Of a DNA stretch of 64,000 nucleotides, positions 44,964 to 53,597 are shown piece after piece. The DNA is taken from contig WVSP01000004.1 of the NCBI GenBank assembly GCA_015689735.1, positions 186,001 through 250,000 of the forward strand, in the 5' to 3' direction. Numbering within the stretch: the first letter of the stretch is position 1; the number at the start of each line of letters is the position of its first letter. The DNA comes from Rhodobacterales bacterium LSUCC0031 (GTDB taxonomy: Bacteria > Pseudomonadota > Alphaproteobacteria > Rhodobacterales > Rhodobacteraceae). Under the pieces are notes generated by a model, which was not told the origin of the DNA, did not search any database, and worked only from the letters and a program-made list of their open reading frames with translations. Made by a program: the position numbers and the translations under genes.

Positions 44964-46370
44964 CTAGATCGGGATGGGCTGGTTCTCGCCCAAGGGGGCG
45001 CTGGTGGTCTCAGGGGCGCGCGCGATCGCGGCAAAGGCCCAGACCACCGCGACCACGGCACCGGATTTCTCCGTCTTGTCCTCGACCGACAGGAACGGAT
45101 CGGTCGCGTTCTCGAAGCTGACGCGCGCGCCTGAGCGTTCCAGCAGGGTCTTGGCAATGAACAGCCCCAGCCCCATCCCCTCGTAGCCGGGGCGGGCGGG
45201 GCTTTGCGCGCGGGCGCGGCGGCTGAGGAAGGGATCACCCAAGCGGCCGAGCAGATCTTGTGGATAGCCCGGACCGTCATCGGTGATGAAAAGCCTGATC
45301 TGATGAGCATCCCAGCGCGCCTCGATCCAGATCTGAGTGGCGGCGAAATCAACCGCGTTTTGCACAAGATTACGCAGGCCGTGGATCACCTCGGGTTTGC
45401 GCCAGATTACCGGCTGAGGCGTCTCGGCCTCCCCCTCGGCGACGAAATCGTAATTGATCGCCACACCGCGCGCGGCATGGGGTTCGGCGGCTTCGCGCAC
45501 CACCGCGGCCAAGGGGGCCGAGCGCATATGCAGATCGTCCTTCCCCGCCCGCCCCATGGAACGCAAGATATCGCGGCAGCGGTCGGCCTGATCGCGGATC
45601 AGTTTGGCGTCTTCGGCGAGTTGGGGGTGATCACCCAATTCATCGACCAATTCGGTCGAGACAAGTTTGATCGTGGCCAGGGGCGTGCCAAGCTCATGGG
45701 CGGCAGCCGCGACGACACCGCCCAGATCGGTCAGCTTTTGCTCGCGTGCAAGGGCCATCTGGGTCGCCAGGAGCGCCTGGCTCATCGAATGTGTCTCGGA
45801 GGTGATCCGCCGCGCATAGGCGGACAAAAAGACGATGCCGATGCAGATCGCCATCCAGAAACCCATGATGAACATGGGCGGCAGTTCCAAGATTTCGCCC
45901 GATTGCAGCGTGAGCGGGACATGAAACAGCCCCAAAAGCGTGATCATCAAAACCGCCAAGACACCCAAGATGATCGTCGAGCGCACGGTCAGCGCGGTTG
46001 CCGAGATGGTCACCGGCGCAAGGATCAACAGCGCAAAAGGGTTGTTCAGCCCGCCGGTCAGGAACAACAGGAAGCTCAGCTGCGACAGGTCGAACAGCAG
46101 CGTCAGCATCGCATCGCGATCTGAAAGGCGTTGGTTCTCGGGGAAGATGGTCATCGCCACGAGGTTCGAGACAACCGACGCGCCAATGGCCAGAAAGCAC
46201 AGCCCCAGTTCGACCCGTAGCCCAAGCTGAAAGGCAGCAAAGACCACTGTCACCGTCTGCCCCAGGATCGCCAGCCAGCGCAGCACCAAGAGCGTGCGCA
46301 GACGCACCCAATCGCTGCGGGCGTCTTGGCGGACGAAATCAAAGGCTGGATCGCGTGGCGCGCTGGCCAT
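44964..46370 (-). CDS. regB: Redox sensor histidine kinase RegB/PrrB
   Basis: RegB senses redox state through quinones and a cysteine and phosphorylates RegA, the global regulator of photosynthesis, respiration and fixation genes in this group. The 468-residue protein has six membrane helices (about 25-185). The quinone-binding motif GGLNNPF is between them. The H-box is AAAAHELGTPLATIKL near 220, and the redox-active cysteine is in QADRCRDILRSMGRAGKDD near 265. The ATPase domain has N-box LRNLVQNAVDFA, DDGPGYP and YEGMGLGLFIAKT. It is divergent from senC-regA, the conserved arrangement. Confidence 0.95.
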   Translation of the reverse strand: MASAPRDPAFDFVRQDARSDWVRLRTLLVLRWLAILGQTVTVVFAAFQLGLRVELGLCFLAIGASVVSNLVAMTIFPENQRLSDRDAMLTLLFDLSQLSFLLFLTGGLNNPFALLILAPVTISATALTVRSTIILGVLAVLMITLLGLFHVPLTLQSGEILELPPMFIMGFWMAICIGIVFLSAYARRITSETHSMSQALLATQMALAREQKLTDLGGVVAAAAHELGTPLATIKLVSTELVDELGDHPQLAEDAKLIRDQADRCRDILRSMGRAGKDDLHMRSAPLAAVVREAAEPHAARGVAINYDFVAEGEAETPQPVIWRKPEVIHGLRNLVQNAVDFAATQIWIEARWDAHQIRLFITDDGPGYPQDLLGRLGDPFLSRRARAQSPARPGYEGMGLGLFIAKTLLERSGARVSFENATDPFLSVEDKTEKSGAVVAVVWAFAAIARAPETTSAPLGENQPIPI

Positions 46371-46480
46371 TGGGGGGGCTTTCTGTCACAGGGGCCGGGT
46401 CGTGAATTGATAGAGCGACAGGGTTAAGTAGGCAACGCCGCCCATTCACGGTGCCTATATTGATATCGGAGAAGCTGACG

Positions 46481-47119
46481 ATGACCCGCATCTATGCCCT
46501 TGCCTCGGCCGTGTTGATCGGCGCGCTTATGCTTGGTGCCGCGGTTGCCGTGTACCTGGGACAGATGCGCGGCGGATCGGAGGACCAATTTGCTCAGTGC
46601 CGCGCCAGTGTGGTCGCCGGTGGCGCGGGCGCCATTGGCGGACCCTTCACGCTGGTGGATGAAACCGGCACGACTGTGAGCGATGCCGATGTCATCACAA
46701 AGCCCACGCTTTTGTATTTCGGCTATACGTTCTGCCCTGATGTCTGCCCCCTCGACACGGTGCGCAATGCCGAAGCGGTCGATATCCTCGCGGCGGATGG
46801 CCATGATGTGCTGCCGGTGATGATCTCGGTTGATCCGACGCGCGACACACCCGAGGTGATGGCGGCCTTCACTGCCAATATCCACGAACGCATGCTGGGG
46901 TTGACCGGCACACCAGAACAGACAGACGCCGCCGCGCGGGCCTATCGCGTCTATTATCGATCGAACCGCGAAGGCGACGATCCTTATTACCTGGTCGATC
47001 ATACGGCTTTTACCTATCTTGTGTTGCCCGAGCATGGTTTCGTCGAGTTCTTTAGCCGCGAGACCGCGCCGCAAGAAATGGCCGAACGGACGGAATGTTT
47101 CGTCGAAGCAGGCGGTTGA
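46481..47119 (+). CDS. senC: SCO1/SenC copper-binding thioredoxin-like protein
   Basis: SenC/PrrC delivers copper for cbb3/aa3 oxidase assembly and can influence RegB signalling. The 212-residue protein starts at ATG 46481 with an uncleaved membrane anchor (residues 3-26). The thioredoxin-like domain carries the copper motif C-x-x-x-C in YTFCPDVCPLDT near residue 87, VMISVDPTRDTPEVM near 120, and the third ligand His in YYLVDHTAFTYLV near 175. It lies between regB and regA with 94 bp to regA. Confidence 0.95.
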   Translation: MTRIYALASAVLIGALMLGAAVAVYLGQMRGGSEDQFAQCRASVVAGGAGAIGGPFTLVDETGTTVSDADVITKPTLLYFGYTFCPDVCPLDTVRNAEAVDILAADGHDVLPVMISVDPTRDTPEVMAAFTANIHERMLGLTGTPEQTDAAARAYRVYYRSNREGDDPYYLVDHTAFTYLVLPEHGFVEFFSRETAPQEMAERTECFVEAGG

Positions 47120-47213
47120 CCCGTTATCATTGTCGCTGCAACGTTAAATTGACCGCTTCGGTCGATTGCCTGTAAGAGGGATCAACCAGCACTCGCCCAG
47201 AAGGAGAAGCCGC

Positions 47214-47771
47214 ATGTCACAAGAGCGTAGCCTCAGAGACATCGGACCCGACAAGACCTTGCTGCTCGTCGATGATGACGAGCCGTTTCTGCGTCGTCTG
47301 GAGCGGGCGATGGAAAAGCGGGGCTTCACGGTCGAGGCCGCCGAGACGGTCGCCGCCGGAAAGGCCATCGCCCATGCCCGCCCCCCGGCTTACGCGGTGG
47401 TCGATCTGCGGCTTGAGGATGGCAACGGGCTGGACGTGGTCGAAGCGCTGCGCGCCAAGCGGCCTGATTGCCGGATTGTCGTGCTGACGGGTTACGGCGC
47501 GATTGCGACCGCGGTGGCTGCGGTCAAGATCGGGGCGACCGACTATCTGTCGAAACCCGCCGATGCCAATGATATCACCGCCGCCCTATTGGCCGATGAG
47601 GAAGAATTGCCGCCGCCGCCGGAAAACCCGATGTCGGCTGACCGGGTGCGCTGGGAACACATCCAGCGTGTCTATGAGCTATGCGACCGCAATGTCAGTG
47701 AAACGGCCCGGCGGCTGAATATGCATCGTCGGACGTTGCAGCGTATTCTCGCCAAACGCTCGCCGCGCTAA
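47214..47771 (+). CDS. regA: Redox response regulator RegA/PrrA
   Basis: RegA is the DNA-binding response regulator phosphorylated by RegB. The 185-residue protein starts at ATG 47214, with AAGGAG upstream. The receiver domain has the acidic pair in LLLVDDDEP, the phospho-acceptor Asp64 in YAVVDLRLEDGNGLD, Thr in VVLTGYGAIATAV and Lys in DYLSKPADANDI. After a proline linker (EEELPPPPENP) comes the Fis-type helix-turn-helix NVSETARRLNMHRRTLQRIL, which is almost invariant in the family. Confidence 0.97.
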   Translation: MSQERSLRDIGPDKTLLLVDDDEPFLRRLERAMEKRGFTVEAAETVAAGKAIAHARPPAYAVVDLRLEDGNGLDVVEALRAKRPDCRIVVLTGYGAIATAVAAVKIGATDYLSKPADANDITAALLADEEELPPPPENPMSADRVRWEHIQRVYELCDRNVSETARRLNMHRRTLQRILAKRSPR

Positions 47772-47812
47772 AAGCCCATCATCGACCGTCCCTTGCCTCC
47801 TTGGAGAAGCTG

Positions 47813-48313
47813 ATGTCCCTGCGTGCCATGATCGCTGTTTGTGCGGCGCTTGCCCTGTCGGCTTGCCTCACCACGCCGCGTGAACCGCCGCCACCGCCGA
47901 TCTCGCTCGATGCGCAGGGGATCCAGCCCACGGTCAGCGGCTTACGCATCGATTTTGGTCGCGCGCAGGTGGGGGTGATCGACACCGTCTCGCGGCTGTT
48001 GGGTGAAGGGCCGGACGAAATCGTGACCAGCGCCGAATGTGGGCCAGGGCCGATCACGGCGGCAGCCTGGGAAAACGGGCTGACGCTGAACTTTCAAGAT
48101 GGCGCTTTCGTGGGGTGGGTGAACACCGATCCCGATCTGGCGGTGGCGGGCGGGTTCCGCGCCGGACAGCCGCGGCTTGAGATGCCGCCGGTCAGTTTCC
48201 AGATCACCTCGCTCGGGACAGAGTTTGCACGCTCGGACATCGCGGGACTTTTGACCGAGGGTGACGCGGCGATCCGGCTGCTTTGGGCCGGGCGGACCTG
48301 TTTCGCAAGGTAA
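47813..48313 (+). CDS. Putative lipoprotein of unknown function
   Basis: A 166-residue protein from ATG 47813 (GGAGAA 6 bases upstream), with a lipoprotein signal MSLRAMIAVCAALALSAC; the lipobox LSAC puts the acylated cysteine at residue 18. A short proline-rich stretch (PREPPPPPI) precedes a small domain with no motif I recognise. Two further cysteines (AECGPGPIT and GRTCFAR) may form a disulfide. It follows regA by 41 bp and could be read from the same transcript. Confidence 0.75.
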   Translation: MSLRAMIAVCAALALSACLTTPREPPPPPISLDAQGIQPTVSGLRIDFGRAQVGVIDTVSRLLGEGPDEIVTSAECGPGPITAAAWENGLTLNFQDGAFVGWVNTDPDLAVAGGFRAGQPRLEMPPVSFQITSLGTEFARSDIAGLLTEGDAAIRLLWAGRTCFAR

Positions 48314-48320
48314 GTGCGCG

Positions 48321-48809
48321 TCAGTCCAGATCGTAGCGTTTGAGGATCTTGTCGACGATCAGCCCATTGGCCATGCGATAGCCGGAAATCCGGCCGTAAT
48401 CGGCAAAACCGCGCGATTGGTAATAGGTCAGACCGCTGACATTGTCGGCACGGATATTGGCGCTGATCCAATGATAGCCAAGCGCGCGGGCAGCCACGCA
48501 TGTGGCCGAAAAAAGCGCCGAGCCGATCCCAAGCCCTTGGTGGCCGGGTTTGGCAAAGGTCGCGATATCGGCGGCTTCGGGTGGTAAGGCGGTGCTGGGG
48601 GCGATCCACTGAAAGCCCACGATCTGGCCGCCTTCGGTTTCGGCCACGTGCCATGCCGAGGCTTGGGGCGCGTCCTGCATCCAATCCCGGATGGTGGCGG
48701 CGTCAACCTCGCCGGTGATAGCGGTAGTGCCGCCGATGGCGATGACCTCGGCCAAGATCGCGGCCATGTCGCGTGCATCAAGCGGATGGGCGGGGCGTAC
48801 CGTGATCAT
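48321..48809 (-). CDS. GNAT-family N-acetyltransferase
   Basis: A 162-residue GNAT protein: IVGFQWIAPS near 68 (beta-4), IATFAKPGHQGLGIGSALFS near 90-110 with the acetyl-CoA loop (Q-G-L-G-I-G-S), and SANIRADNVSGLTYYQSRGF near 128-148. The family resembles phosphinothricin-type acetyltransferases, but the substrate is not determined. Its ATG overlaps the stop of the HD-domain gene by 4 bp, so the pair is translationally coupled. Confidence 0.85.
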   Translation of the reverse strand: MITVRPAHPLDARDMAAILAEVIAIGGTTAITGEVDAATIRDWMQDAPQASAWHVAETEGGQIVGFQWIAPSTALPPEAADIATFAKPGHQGLGIGSALFSATCVAARALGYHWISANIRADNVSGLTYYQSRGFADYGRISGYRMANGLIVDKILKRYDLD

Positions 48810-49402
48810 AGTGCTGCCATCAGGGCCGCATGGCGCGCGGTAAAGGCGTCCCGCACCGCGATGGGCGGGCGCAAGACCAGTTCCAACCCCGCGATCAAGG
48901 CCGGATCGGGCGCGCCAAAAAAGCGGTCGGCCTCGGCCACGGAGAAACCGGCAAGCTGTGTCGCCTCAAGCCATGCAGACACCTTGTCGGCGCGTTTGAT
49001 CAGCGCCTTAACCGGGGCGGGCAGCAAGGCCGGCAGGCCAAAACGCAGATGGATCGCCGCCGTCAACCGCTGGTCCAGCGCACCATAGCCGGGGCCGACC
49101 GCCGCCTTGACCGGGGAAATCATGTCGCCGATCACGTATTCGGGAGCATCGTGCAAAAGGGCGGCAAGGTGCCATTTGGCGGGCCAATCAGGCTTAAGGC
49201 GGCGACAAATCACCTCGACCAGCAGGGAATGTTCGGCCACGGAATAGGCGTAATCGCCGCGCGTCTGCCCGTTCCAGCGCGCGACGAAGGCCAGCCCATG
49301 GGCGATATCAACGATCTCGATATCGACCGGGGTCGGGTCGAGAAGGTCAAGCCTGCGGCCCGACAGCATGCGTTGCCACGCGCGGGGTGGTGTCTTGGGC
49401 AT
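48806..49402 (-). CDS. HD-domain phosphohydrolase (YfbR-like)
   Basis: A 198-residue metal-dependent phosphohydrolase. The frame is open further upstream, but ATG 49402 starts at [20 protein letters not shown], which matches the family. Metal ligands are in [19 protein letters not shown] near 60-78 (first His), [17 protein letters not shown] near 88-104 (the H-D pair) and [11 protein letters not shown] near 146 (distal Asp). It is probably a 5'-deoxynucleotidase. It is divergent from ahcY by 139 bp. Confidence 0.85.
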   Translation of the reverse strand: MPKTPPRAWQRMLSGRRLDLLDPTPVDIEIVDIAHGLAFVARWNGQTRGDYAYSVAEHSLLVEVICRRLKPDWPAKWHLAALLHDAPEYVIGDMISPVKAAVGPGYGALDQRLTAAIHLRFGLPALLPAPVKALIKRADKVSAWLEATQLAGFSVAEADRFFGAPDPALIAGLELVLRPPIAVRDAFTARHAALMAAL

Positions 49403-49541
49403 GGGCCACCTTTCGGGTTTTGGCGGCTTGATAGCATCTGTGCCGGTTTGGGCCAGCCCCCCCATTGGCCGCTTGGCATTGCCGGAAAGGTGTTCGGGTG
49501 CTAAGTGCGCCACAAAATACCCGAGAGTAAGGATAGACCAA

Positions 49542-50927
49542 GTGAACGATTACATCGTCAAGGACATCGCGCTGGCCGAGTTTGGCCGCAAGGAACTGGA
49601 TATCGCCGAAACGGAAATGCCGGGCCTGATGGCGCTGCGCGAGGAATATGGCGCGAAAAAACCGCTTGCTGGCGCGCGCATCGTGGGCTCGCTTCATATG
49701 ACGATCCAGACCGCGGTTCTGATCGAAACCTTGGCCGATCTGGGCGCCGATGTGCGTTGGGCCAGCTGCAACATCTTTTCGACGCAAGATCACGCGGCGG
49801 CCGCCATCGCCAAAGCGGGTATCCCGGTTTTCGCGATCAAGGGTCAAACCCTCGAGGAGCATTGGGATTATCTCGACAAATCCTTCCAGTTCGCGGATGG
49901 GCCGAACATGATCCTCGACGATGGTGGGGATGCGACGCTCTATGTGCTGCTCGGCGCGCGCGCCGAAGCGGGCGAAGAAATCATCCCCGTGCCGCAATCC
50001 GAGGAAGAAGAGGTCATCAAGGCCCAGATCAAGAAGCGCATGGCCCAAAGCCCCGGCTGGTTCACAAAGATCAAGGCCCAGATCAAGGGCGTGTCCGAGG
50101 AAACCACCACGGGCGTGCATCGGCTTTATGAATTGCAGAAGTCGGGCCAGCTGCCCTTCCCCGCGATCAACGTCAATGACAGCGTCACCAAGTCGAAATT
50201 CGACAACAAGTACGGCTGCAAGGAATCGCTCGTCGACGGTATCCGCCGCGCCACCGACACGATGATGGCGGGCAAGGTTGCGGTCGTCTGCGGCTATGGC
50301 GATGTGGGCAAGGGCTCGGCGGCCAGCTTGCGCGGCGCGGGTGCGCGCGTGAAGGTGACCGAGGCCGATCCGATCTGCGCGCTGCAAGCGGCGATGGACG
50401 GGTTCGAAGTGGTGCTGCTCGAGGATGTGGTGGATAGCGCCGACATCTTCATCACCACGACCGGTAACCGCGACGTCATCCGCATCGAGCATATGCGCGC
50501 GATGAAGGACATGGCGATCGTGGGCAACATCGGCCATTTCGACAATGAGATCCAGGTCGCGGCCCTACGCAACCACAAATGGACCAACATTAAGGACCAG
50601 GTGGACATGATCGAGATGCCCTCGGGTTCGCGCATCATCCTGTTGTCCGAGGGGCGTTTGCTCAACCTGGGCAATGCGACCGGCCACCCGTCTTTCGTGA
50701 TGTCGGCCAGCTTCACCAACCAGGTTCTGGCGCAGATCGAGCTGTGGACCCGTGGTGAGGCCTATGGCAACGAGGTCTATGTCCTGCCCAAGGTGCTGGA
50801 TGAAAAGGTCGCGCGCCTGCATCTGGCCAAGATCGGCGTGAAGCTTACGCCGCTGTCCAAGGATCAGGCCGACTATATCGGTGTGGCGCAGGAAGGGCCG
50901 TTTAAGCCCGAGCATTACCGCTATTGA
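49542..50927 (+). CDS. ahcY: S-adenosylhomocysteinase
   Basis: AhcY hydrolyses S-adenosylhomocysteine, the product of SAM-dependent methylation, to adenosine and homocysteine. From GTG 49542 (AAGGA 10 bases upstream) it has 461 residues, typical of the alphaproteobacterial form with a mid-protein insertion ([20 protein letters not shown]). Signatures include [19 protein letters not shown] near 47-65, [15 protein letters not shown] near 226, the NAD site [20 protein letters not shown] near 247-266, and [10 protein letters not shown] near 329. Proximity to the reg genes is known in Rhodobacter. A short GGGT/ACCC hairpin lies in its leader. Confidence 0.97.
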   Translation: MNDYIVKDIALAEFGRKELDIAETEMPGLMALREEYGAKKPLAGARIVGSLHMTIQTAVLIETLADLGADVRWASCNIFSTQDHAAAAIAKAGIPVFAIKGQTLEEHWDYLDKSFQFADGPNMILDDGGDATLYVLLGARAEAGEEIIPVPQSEEEEVIKAQIKKRMAQSPGWFTKIKAQIKGVSEETTTGVHRLYELQKSGQLPFPAINVNDSVTKSKFDNKYGCKESLVDGIRRATDTMMAGKVAVVCGYGDVGKGSAASLRGAGARVKVTEADPICALQAAMDGFEVVLLEDVVDSADIFITTTGNRDVIRIEHMRAMKDMAIVGNIGHFDNEIQVAALRNHKWTNIKDQVDMIEMPSGSRIILLSEGRLLNLGNATGHPSFVMSASFTNQVLAQIELWTRGEAYGNEVYVLPKVLDEKVARLHLAKIGVKLTPLSKDQADYIGVAQEGPFKPEHYRY

Positions 50928-50950
50928 GATGGCCCGCATCGCGCTGGATT

Positions 50951-50977
50951 GGCCGCCCCCTTGGGGGCGGCCTTTTT
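50951..50977 (+). terminator. Intrinsic terminator of ahcY
   Basis: GGCCGCCCCC, TT, GGGGGCGGCC is a perfect 10-bp stem followed by five T, starting 24 bases after the ahcY stop. Confidence 0.9.
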
Positions 50978-51119
50978 CATGGCACTTTGTGGCTGCGCTG
51001 CGTCGTATCACCTTTCTTTTGAATTAATCTTTTGACAGAGGGGCCACCTTGGGTAACGTCGCAGCAGAGCTTGGCCGCATGTGGCAAGCCCGTGACCTGC
51101 GTGACGAGGAGTAAAGAGT

Positions 51120-51461
51120 ATGGGTAAGCGCGACGATCTGATCGCAAGATATGCCGACGATCTGAAGAACAAATGCGGCATGACGCCGGACATGGACCTT
51201 TTGACCAAGGTAACGATCGGCTGCGGCCCGTCGATCTATGACGCCGATGCCTCGACCGTTGCGGGCAGCCAGCCAGGTGAGATCGAGACGGTCAAGAAGA
51301 ATTTCCTGATCAAGAAGCTGGGGTTGGCCGATGGGCCGGCACTTGATGCCGCGATCGCATCGGTGATCGAGACCTATGGCCGGTCCGAGCGCAACAAGTA
51401 TCGCGCGGTGATCTATTACATGCTGACCAAGCAATTCGGCAAAGAAAGCGTTTACGGCTAA
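51120..51461 (+). CDS. DUF2853 family protein
   Basis: A 113-residue soluble protein starting at ATG 51120, with GAGGAG 9 bases upstream. It is rich in helices with a repeated hydrophobic pattern (YADDLKNKCGMTPDMDLLTK, then ASVIETYGRSERNKYRAVIY) and ends FGKESVYG. It matches my memory of the DUF2853 family, which has a solved structure but no assigned function. It is an isolated gene with a hairpin terminator 26 bases after the stop. Confidence 0.75.
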   Translation: MGKRDDLIARYADDLKNKCGMTPDMDLLTKVTIGCGPSIYDADASTVAGSQPGEIETVKKNFLIKKLGLADGPALDAAIASVIETYGRSERNKYRAVIYYMLTKQFGKESVYG

Positions 51462-51486
51462 GCCACGGCTCTGCTGTGCCGCATCT

Positions 51487-51511
51487 GGGCCTGTCCCGCA
51501 GGGATAGGCCC
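51487..51511 (+). terminator. Terminator after the DUF2853 gene
   Basis: GGGCCTGTCCC, GCA, GGGATAGGCCC pairs over 11 bp (one G-T). A T-poor tail (TTCGCATTT) follows, so termination may be partial. Confidence 0.6.
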
Positions 51512-51519
51512 TTCGCATT

Positions 51520-51690
51520 TGTGGAAAATACAGCGTGAATGCGACAGGTTATTTCTTTGCCTGCGCCCTTTGCGTGGGGTATCACGATGCCAATACCCGA
51601 CCAGGATGGACGGGCCTAACATCAAGAACACGCGGAGCGAGTGAGCGCGTGGGTGGTGGAGGGCCTCGCGCTGTCGGGGCCCTCCTTTTT
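51520..51690 (+). ncRNA. Candidate small RNA ending in a strong terminator
   Basis: The 310-bp gap between the DUF2853 gene and the DUF1761 gene has no ORF with a ribosome site. It contains a GGGTAT..ATACCC-type stem (about 51577-51600), a CACGCG/CGCGTG hairpin (51629-51651) and then GGAGGGCC/GGCCCTCC (51658-51685) followed by five T. A complete intrinsic terminator this far beyond the DUF2853 terminator suggests a separate short transcript. The 5' end and promoter are not defined, and I cannot match it to a known RNA family. Confidence 0.35.
51658..51690 (+). terminator. Intrinsic terminator of the candidate small RNA
   Basis: GGAGGGCC (51658-51665) pairs perfectly with GGCCCTCC (51678-51685) and is followed by TTTTT. 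Confidence 0.8.
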
Positions 51691-51705
51691 CATTTGGCCG
51701 CATCT

Positions 51706-51768
51706 GTAGGGTGCCTCGTGATCGGCGCACCATGCGACCGGCGGTGCGCCGATCACGGCGCACCCTAC
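51706..51768. repeat. 63-base palindromic element with GTAGGGTG/CACCCTAC ends
   Basis: Outer arms GTAGGGTGC and GCACCCTAC, and inner arms CGTGATCGGCGCACC / GGTGCGCCGATCACG (15 bp, perfect), make a near-complete cruciform. The ends match the element at 20372-20419 while the cores differ, which supports a repeat family defined by its termini. It lies 4 bp from the 3' end of the DUF1761 gene. Confidence 0.7.
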
Positions 51769-51771
51769 GGT

Positions 51772-52176
51772 TCAGCCCACACCGAAAAGGCCCAGCACCA
51801 AACCGATCAAGGTGCATCCTGTCACGGCATAGCCGCCGTCAATCACCGTCAGCATCACCCGTCGCCCGGCATAGGCATTGTTGATCATCACCCATGGTGC
51901 AACGAAGAATAGCCCAACGCCAAAGCCGCTTGCTGCTGCGGGAATTGCCCCCGACACGCCGGACATGACCAACATATGGCGCATCATGCCAGCCACCAGG
52001 AGCATTGCGAGCGCAGACAAAATAAAGGGCAGCGGGGTACCACCGTGCAATGGTTTGCCATCCGCATCACAGGGGATCGCGGCCGCGCGCAGCCATGGGC
52101 GGGACCAGGCCATGTACCAGCCCGCACCCCAGAACCAAGCGACGGCTGCCGCCACGATCACCGCAAAAATTTCCAT
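51772..52176 (-). CDS. DUF1761 family membrane protein
   Basis: A 134-residue inner-membrane protein with four hydrophobic segments. The N-terminus IFAVIVAAAVAWFWGAGWYM and the mid-region FFVAPWVMINNAYAGRR (about 90-106) are the recognisable features of DUF1761, whose members are of unknown function. The C-terminal helix is YAVTGCTLIGLVLGLFGVG. It is a single gene, separated from the EVE-domain gene by 55 bp. Confidence 0.8.
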   Translation of the reverse strand: MEIFAVIVAAAVAWFWGAGWYMAWSRPWLRAAAIPCDADGKPLHGGTPLPFILSALAMLLVAGMMRHMLVMSGVSGAIPAAASGFGVGLFFVAPWVMINNAYAGRRVMLTVIDGGYAVTGCTLIGLVLGLFGVG

Positions 52177-52231
52177 CGCCGCTTACCTTGAAACGTACAT
52201 CCCCACAGCCTGCCGTGGCCGTTTCATCGCG

Positions 52232-52648
52232 TCAATCCAATCCGCCCATCTGGCAGATGATCGCCCATTGATCAGCGCTTACCGGCTGCACGGACAGGCG
52301 CGGACTTTTGACCAGCGCCATGTCGGCCAGATCGGGCTGCGCCTTGATCGCGGCCAGCGTCACGGGACGCGGCAAAGCGCGCTCGGCCTTGAGGTTGACC
52401 GCATCCCATGCGGGATCATCGCTGGTGCTGTCTGGATGTGCCGTGGCAATGACAGAAACGATGCCCACCACCGCCTTGTCGCTTTGGGAATGGTAAAAGA
52501 ACCCCAGATCACCGAGCGCCATCTCGCGCATGAAATTGCGCGCCTGGTAGTTGCGCACGCCTGACCACTCCTCGCCCAGAGCGCCCTTGGCCACCTGTTG
52601 ATCCCATGACCATGCATCGGGTTCGGATTTGAAGAGCCAGTAGCGCAT
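52232..52648 (-). CDS. EVE domain-containing protein
   Basis: A 138-residue single-domain EVE (PUA-like) protein. It begins RYWLFKSEPDAWSWDQQVAK and continues WSGVRNYQARNFMREMALGD, LGFFYHSQSDKAVVGIVSV and HPDSTSDDPAWDAVNLKAER, the full signature including the aromatic cage that binds modified bases. Stand-alone EVE proteins are common in alphaproteobacteria. It is downstream of gpsA by 4 bp and is the last gene of the tsaD-gpsA-EVE transcript. Confidence 0.92.
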   Translation of the reverse strand: MRYWLFKSEPDAWSWDQQVAKGALGEEWSGVRNYQARNFMREMALGDLGFFYHSQSDKAVVGIVSVIATAHPDSTSDDPAWDAVNLKAERALPRPVTLAAIKAQPDLADMALVKSPRLSVQPVSADQWAIICQMGGLD

Positions 52649-52652
52649 CGGT

Positions 52653-53597
52653 TCACTCGGGCTTGAGGGGGCGGTTGAGCAGGGCCTCCACGATCATTCG
52701 CAGATTGGCCCGCCCATCGGCAAGGGCGGCCACCGCATCTGCGATGGGGGTGTCGAGATCTGCCCGTGCCGCGATCTCGCGCGCGGTGTGCAGCCCCTCG
52801 ACCGTCACATCGGGGCCGAGGCTTTCGCCGCGGGCCAGCGCCATGCCGTAGCGGAAATTGCGTGATTTCTGCGAGGTGCAGGTCAGCACCAGATCGCCCA
52901 GCCCCGACAGGCCTTGCAAGGTTTCGGGGCGGGCGCCTTGGGCGGTGGCAAGGCGCGTCATCTCGGCCAGCCCCCGGGTGATCAGCGCGGCGCGCGCGCT
53001 TTCGCCATAGCCGGCGCCGACCACGACACCCGCGGCAATCGCGACCACGTTCTTGAACGCACCACCGAGTTCCGCGCCGATCACATCGGTCGTGCGGTAA
53101 AGCCGCAAGAGCGGTGTGGAGAGCCGATCTTGCAGCATCGCCCCCGCCCGGTCATCAGCGCAGGCCAAGGTGAGCGCGGTAGGCAGGCCCGCTGCGATAT
53201 CGACCGCAAAGCTCGGGCCGGTCAGCTGTGCCGCCCGGGCGGCGGTATGGCGCGCGATCAGCGCCGTGGGGCCAAGCCCGGTCGCGCGATCGATCCCCTT
53301 GGCGCAAGAGACCAGTATTTGTGCGCCAAGCGGTGTTGTGGCCAAAAACGCACCAAGCCTTTGCGTAGGCAAGGCCAAGAGCGCCAGATCGGCGGTCAGA
53401 TTGGCGGCATCTTCGGTCACATGCAGACCGAGGGGAAAGGCAAAACCCGGCAAGCGACCGGCGTTTTCGCCTGCCTGCGCCATAGCGGCGGCGTCGCCTC
53501 GGACCAGAAGGGTGACGTGATGACCCGCCGAAGCATAGGTGATGGCAAGTGCGGTGCCAAAGGCGCCTGCGCCGATGATGTCAATGCGCGCGCTCAT
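52653..53597 (-). CDS. gpsA: NAD(P)H-dependent glycerol-3-phosphate dehydrogenase
   Basis: GpsA reduces dihydroxyacetone phosphate to sn-glycerol-3-phosphate for phospholipid synthesis. The 314-residue protein has the dinucleotide site [20 protein letters not shown] at 8-27, [12 protein letters not shown] near 131, [16 protein letters not shown] near 170, and the active-site Lys in [20 protein letters not shown] near 202. [21 protein letters not shown] near 250 completes the C-terminal domain. It overlaps the tsaD stop by 4 bp. Confidence 0.95.
   Translation of the reverse strand: MSARIDIIGAGAFGTALAITYASAGHHVTLLVRGDAAAMAQAGENAGRLPGFAFPLGLHVTEDAANLTADLALLALPTQRLGAFLATTPLGAQILVSCAKGIDRATGLGPTALIARHTAARAAQLTGPSFAVDIAAGLPTALTLACADDRAGAMLQDRLSTPLLRLYRTTDVIGAELGGAFKNVVAIAAGVVVGAGYGESARAALITRGLAEMTRLATAQGARPETLQGLSGLGDLVLTCTSQKSRNFRYGMALARGESLGPDVTVEGLHTAREIAARADLDTPIADAVAALADGRANLRMIVEALLNRPLKPE

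Noticed and set aside
49403-49541. A SAM/SAH or SAH riboswitch upstream of ahcY
   Set aside because: Only a simple hairpin is present; I could not find the conserved core of either aptamer class.
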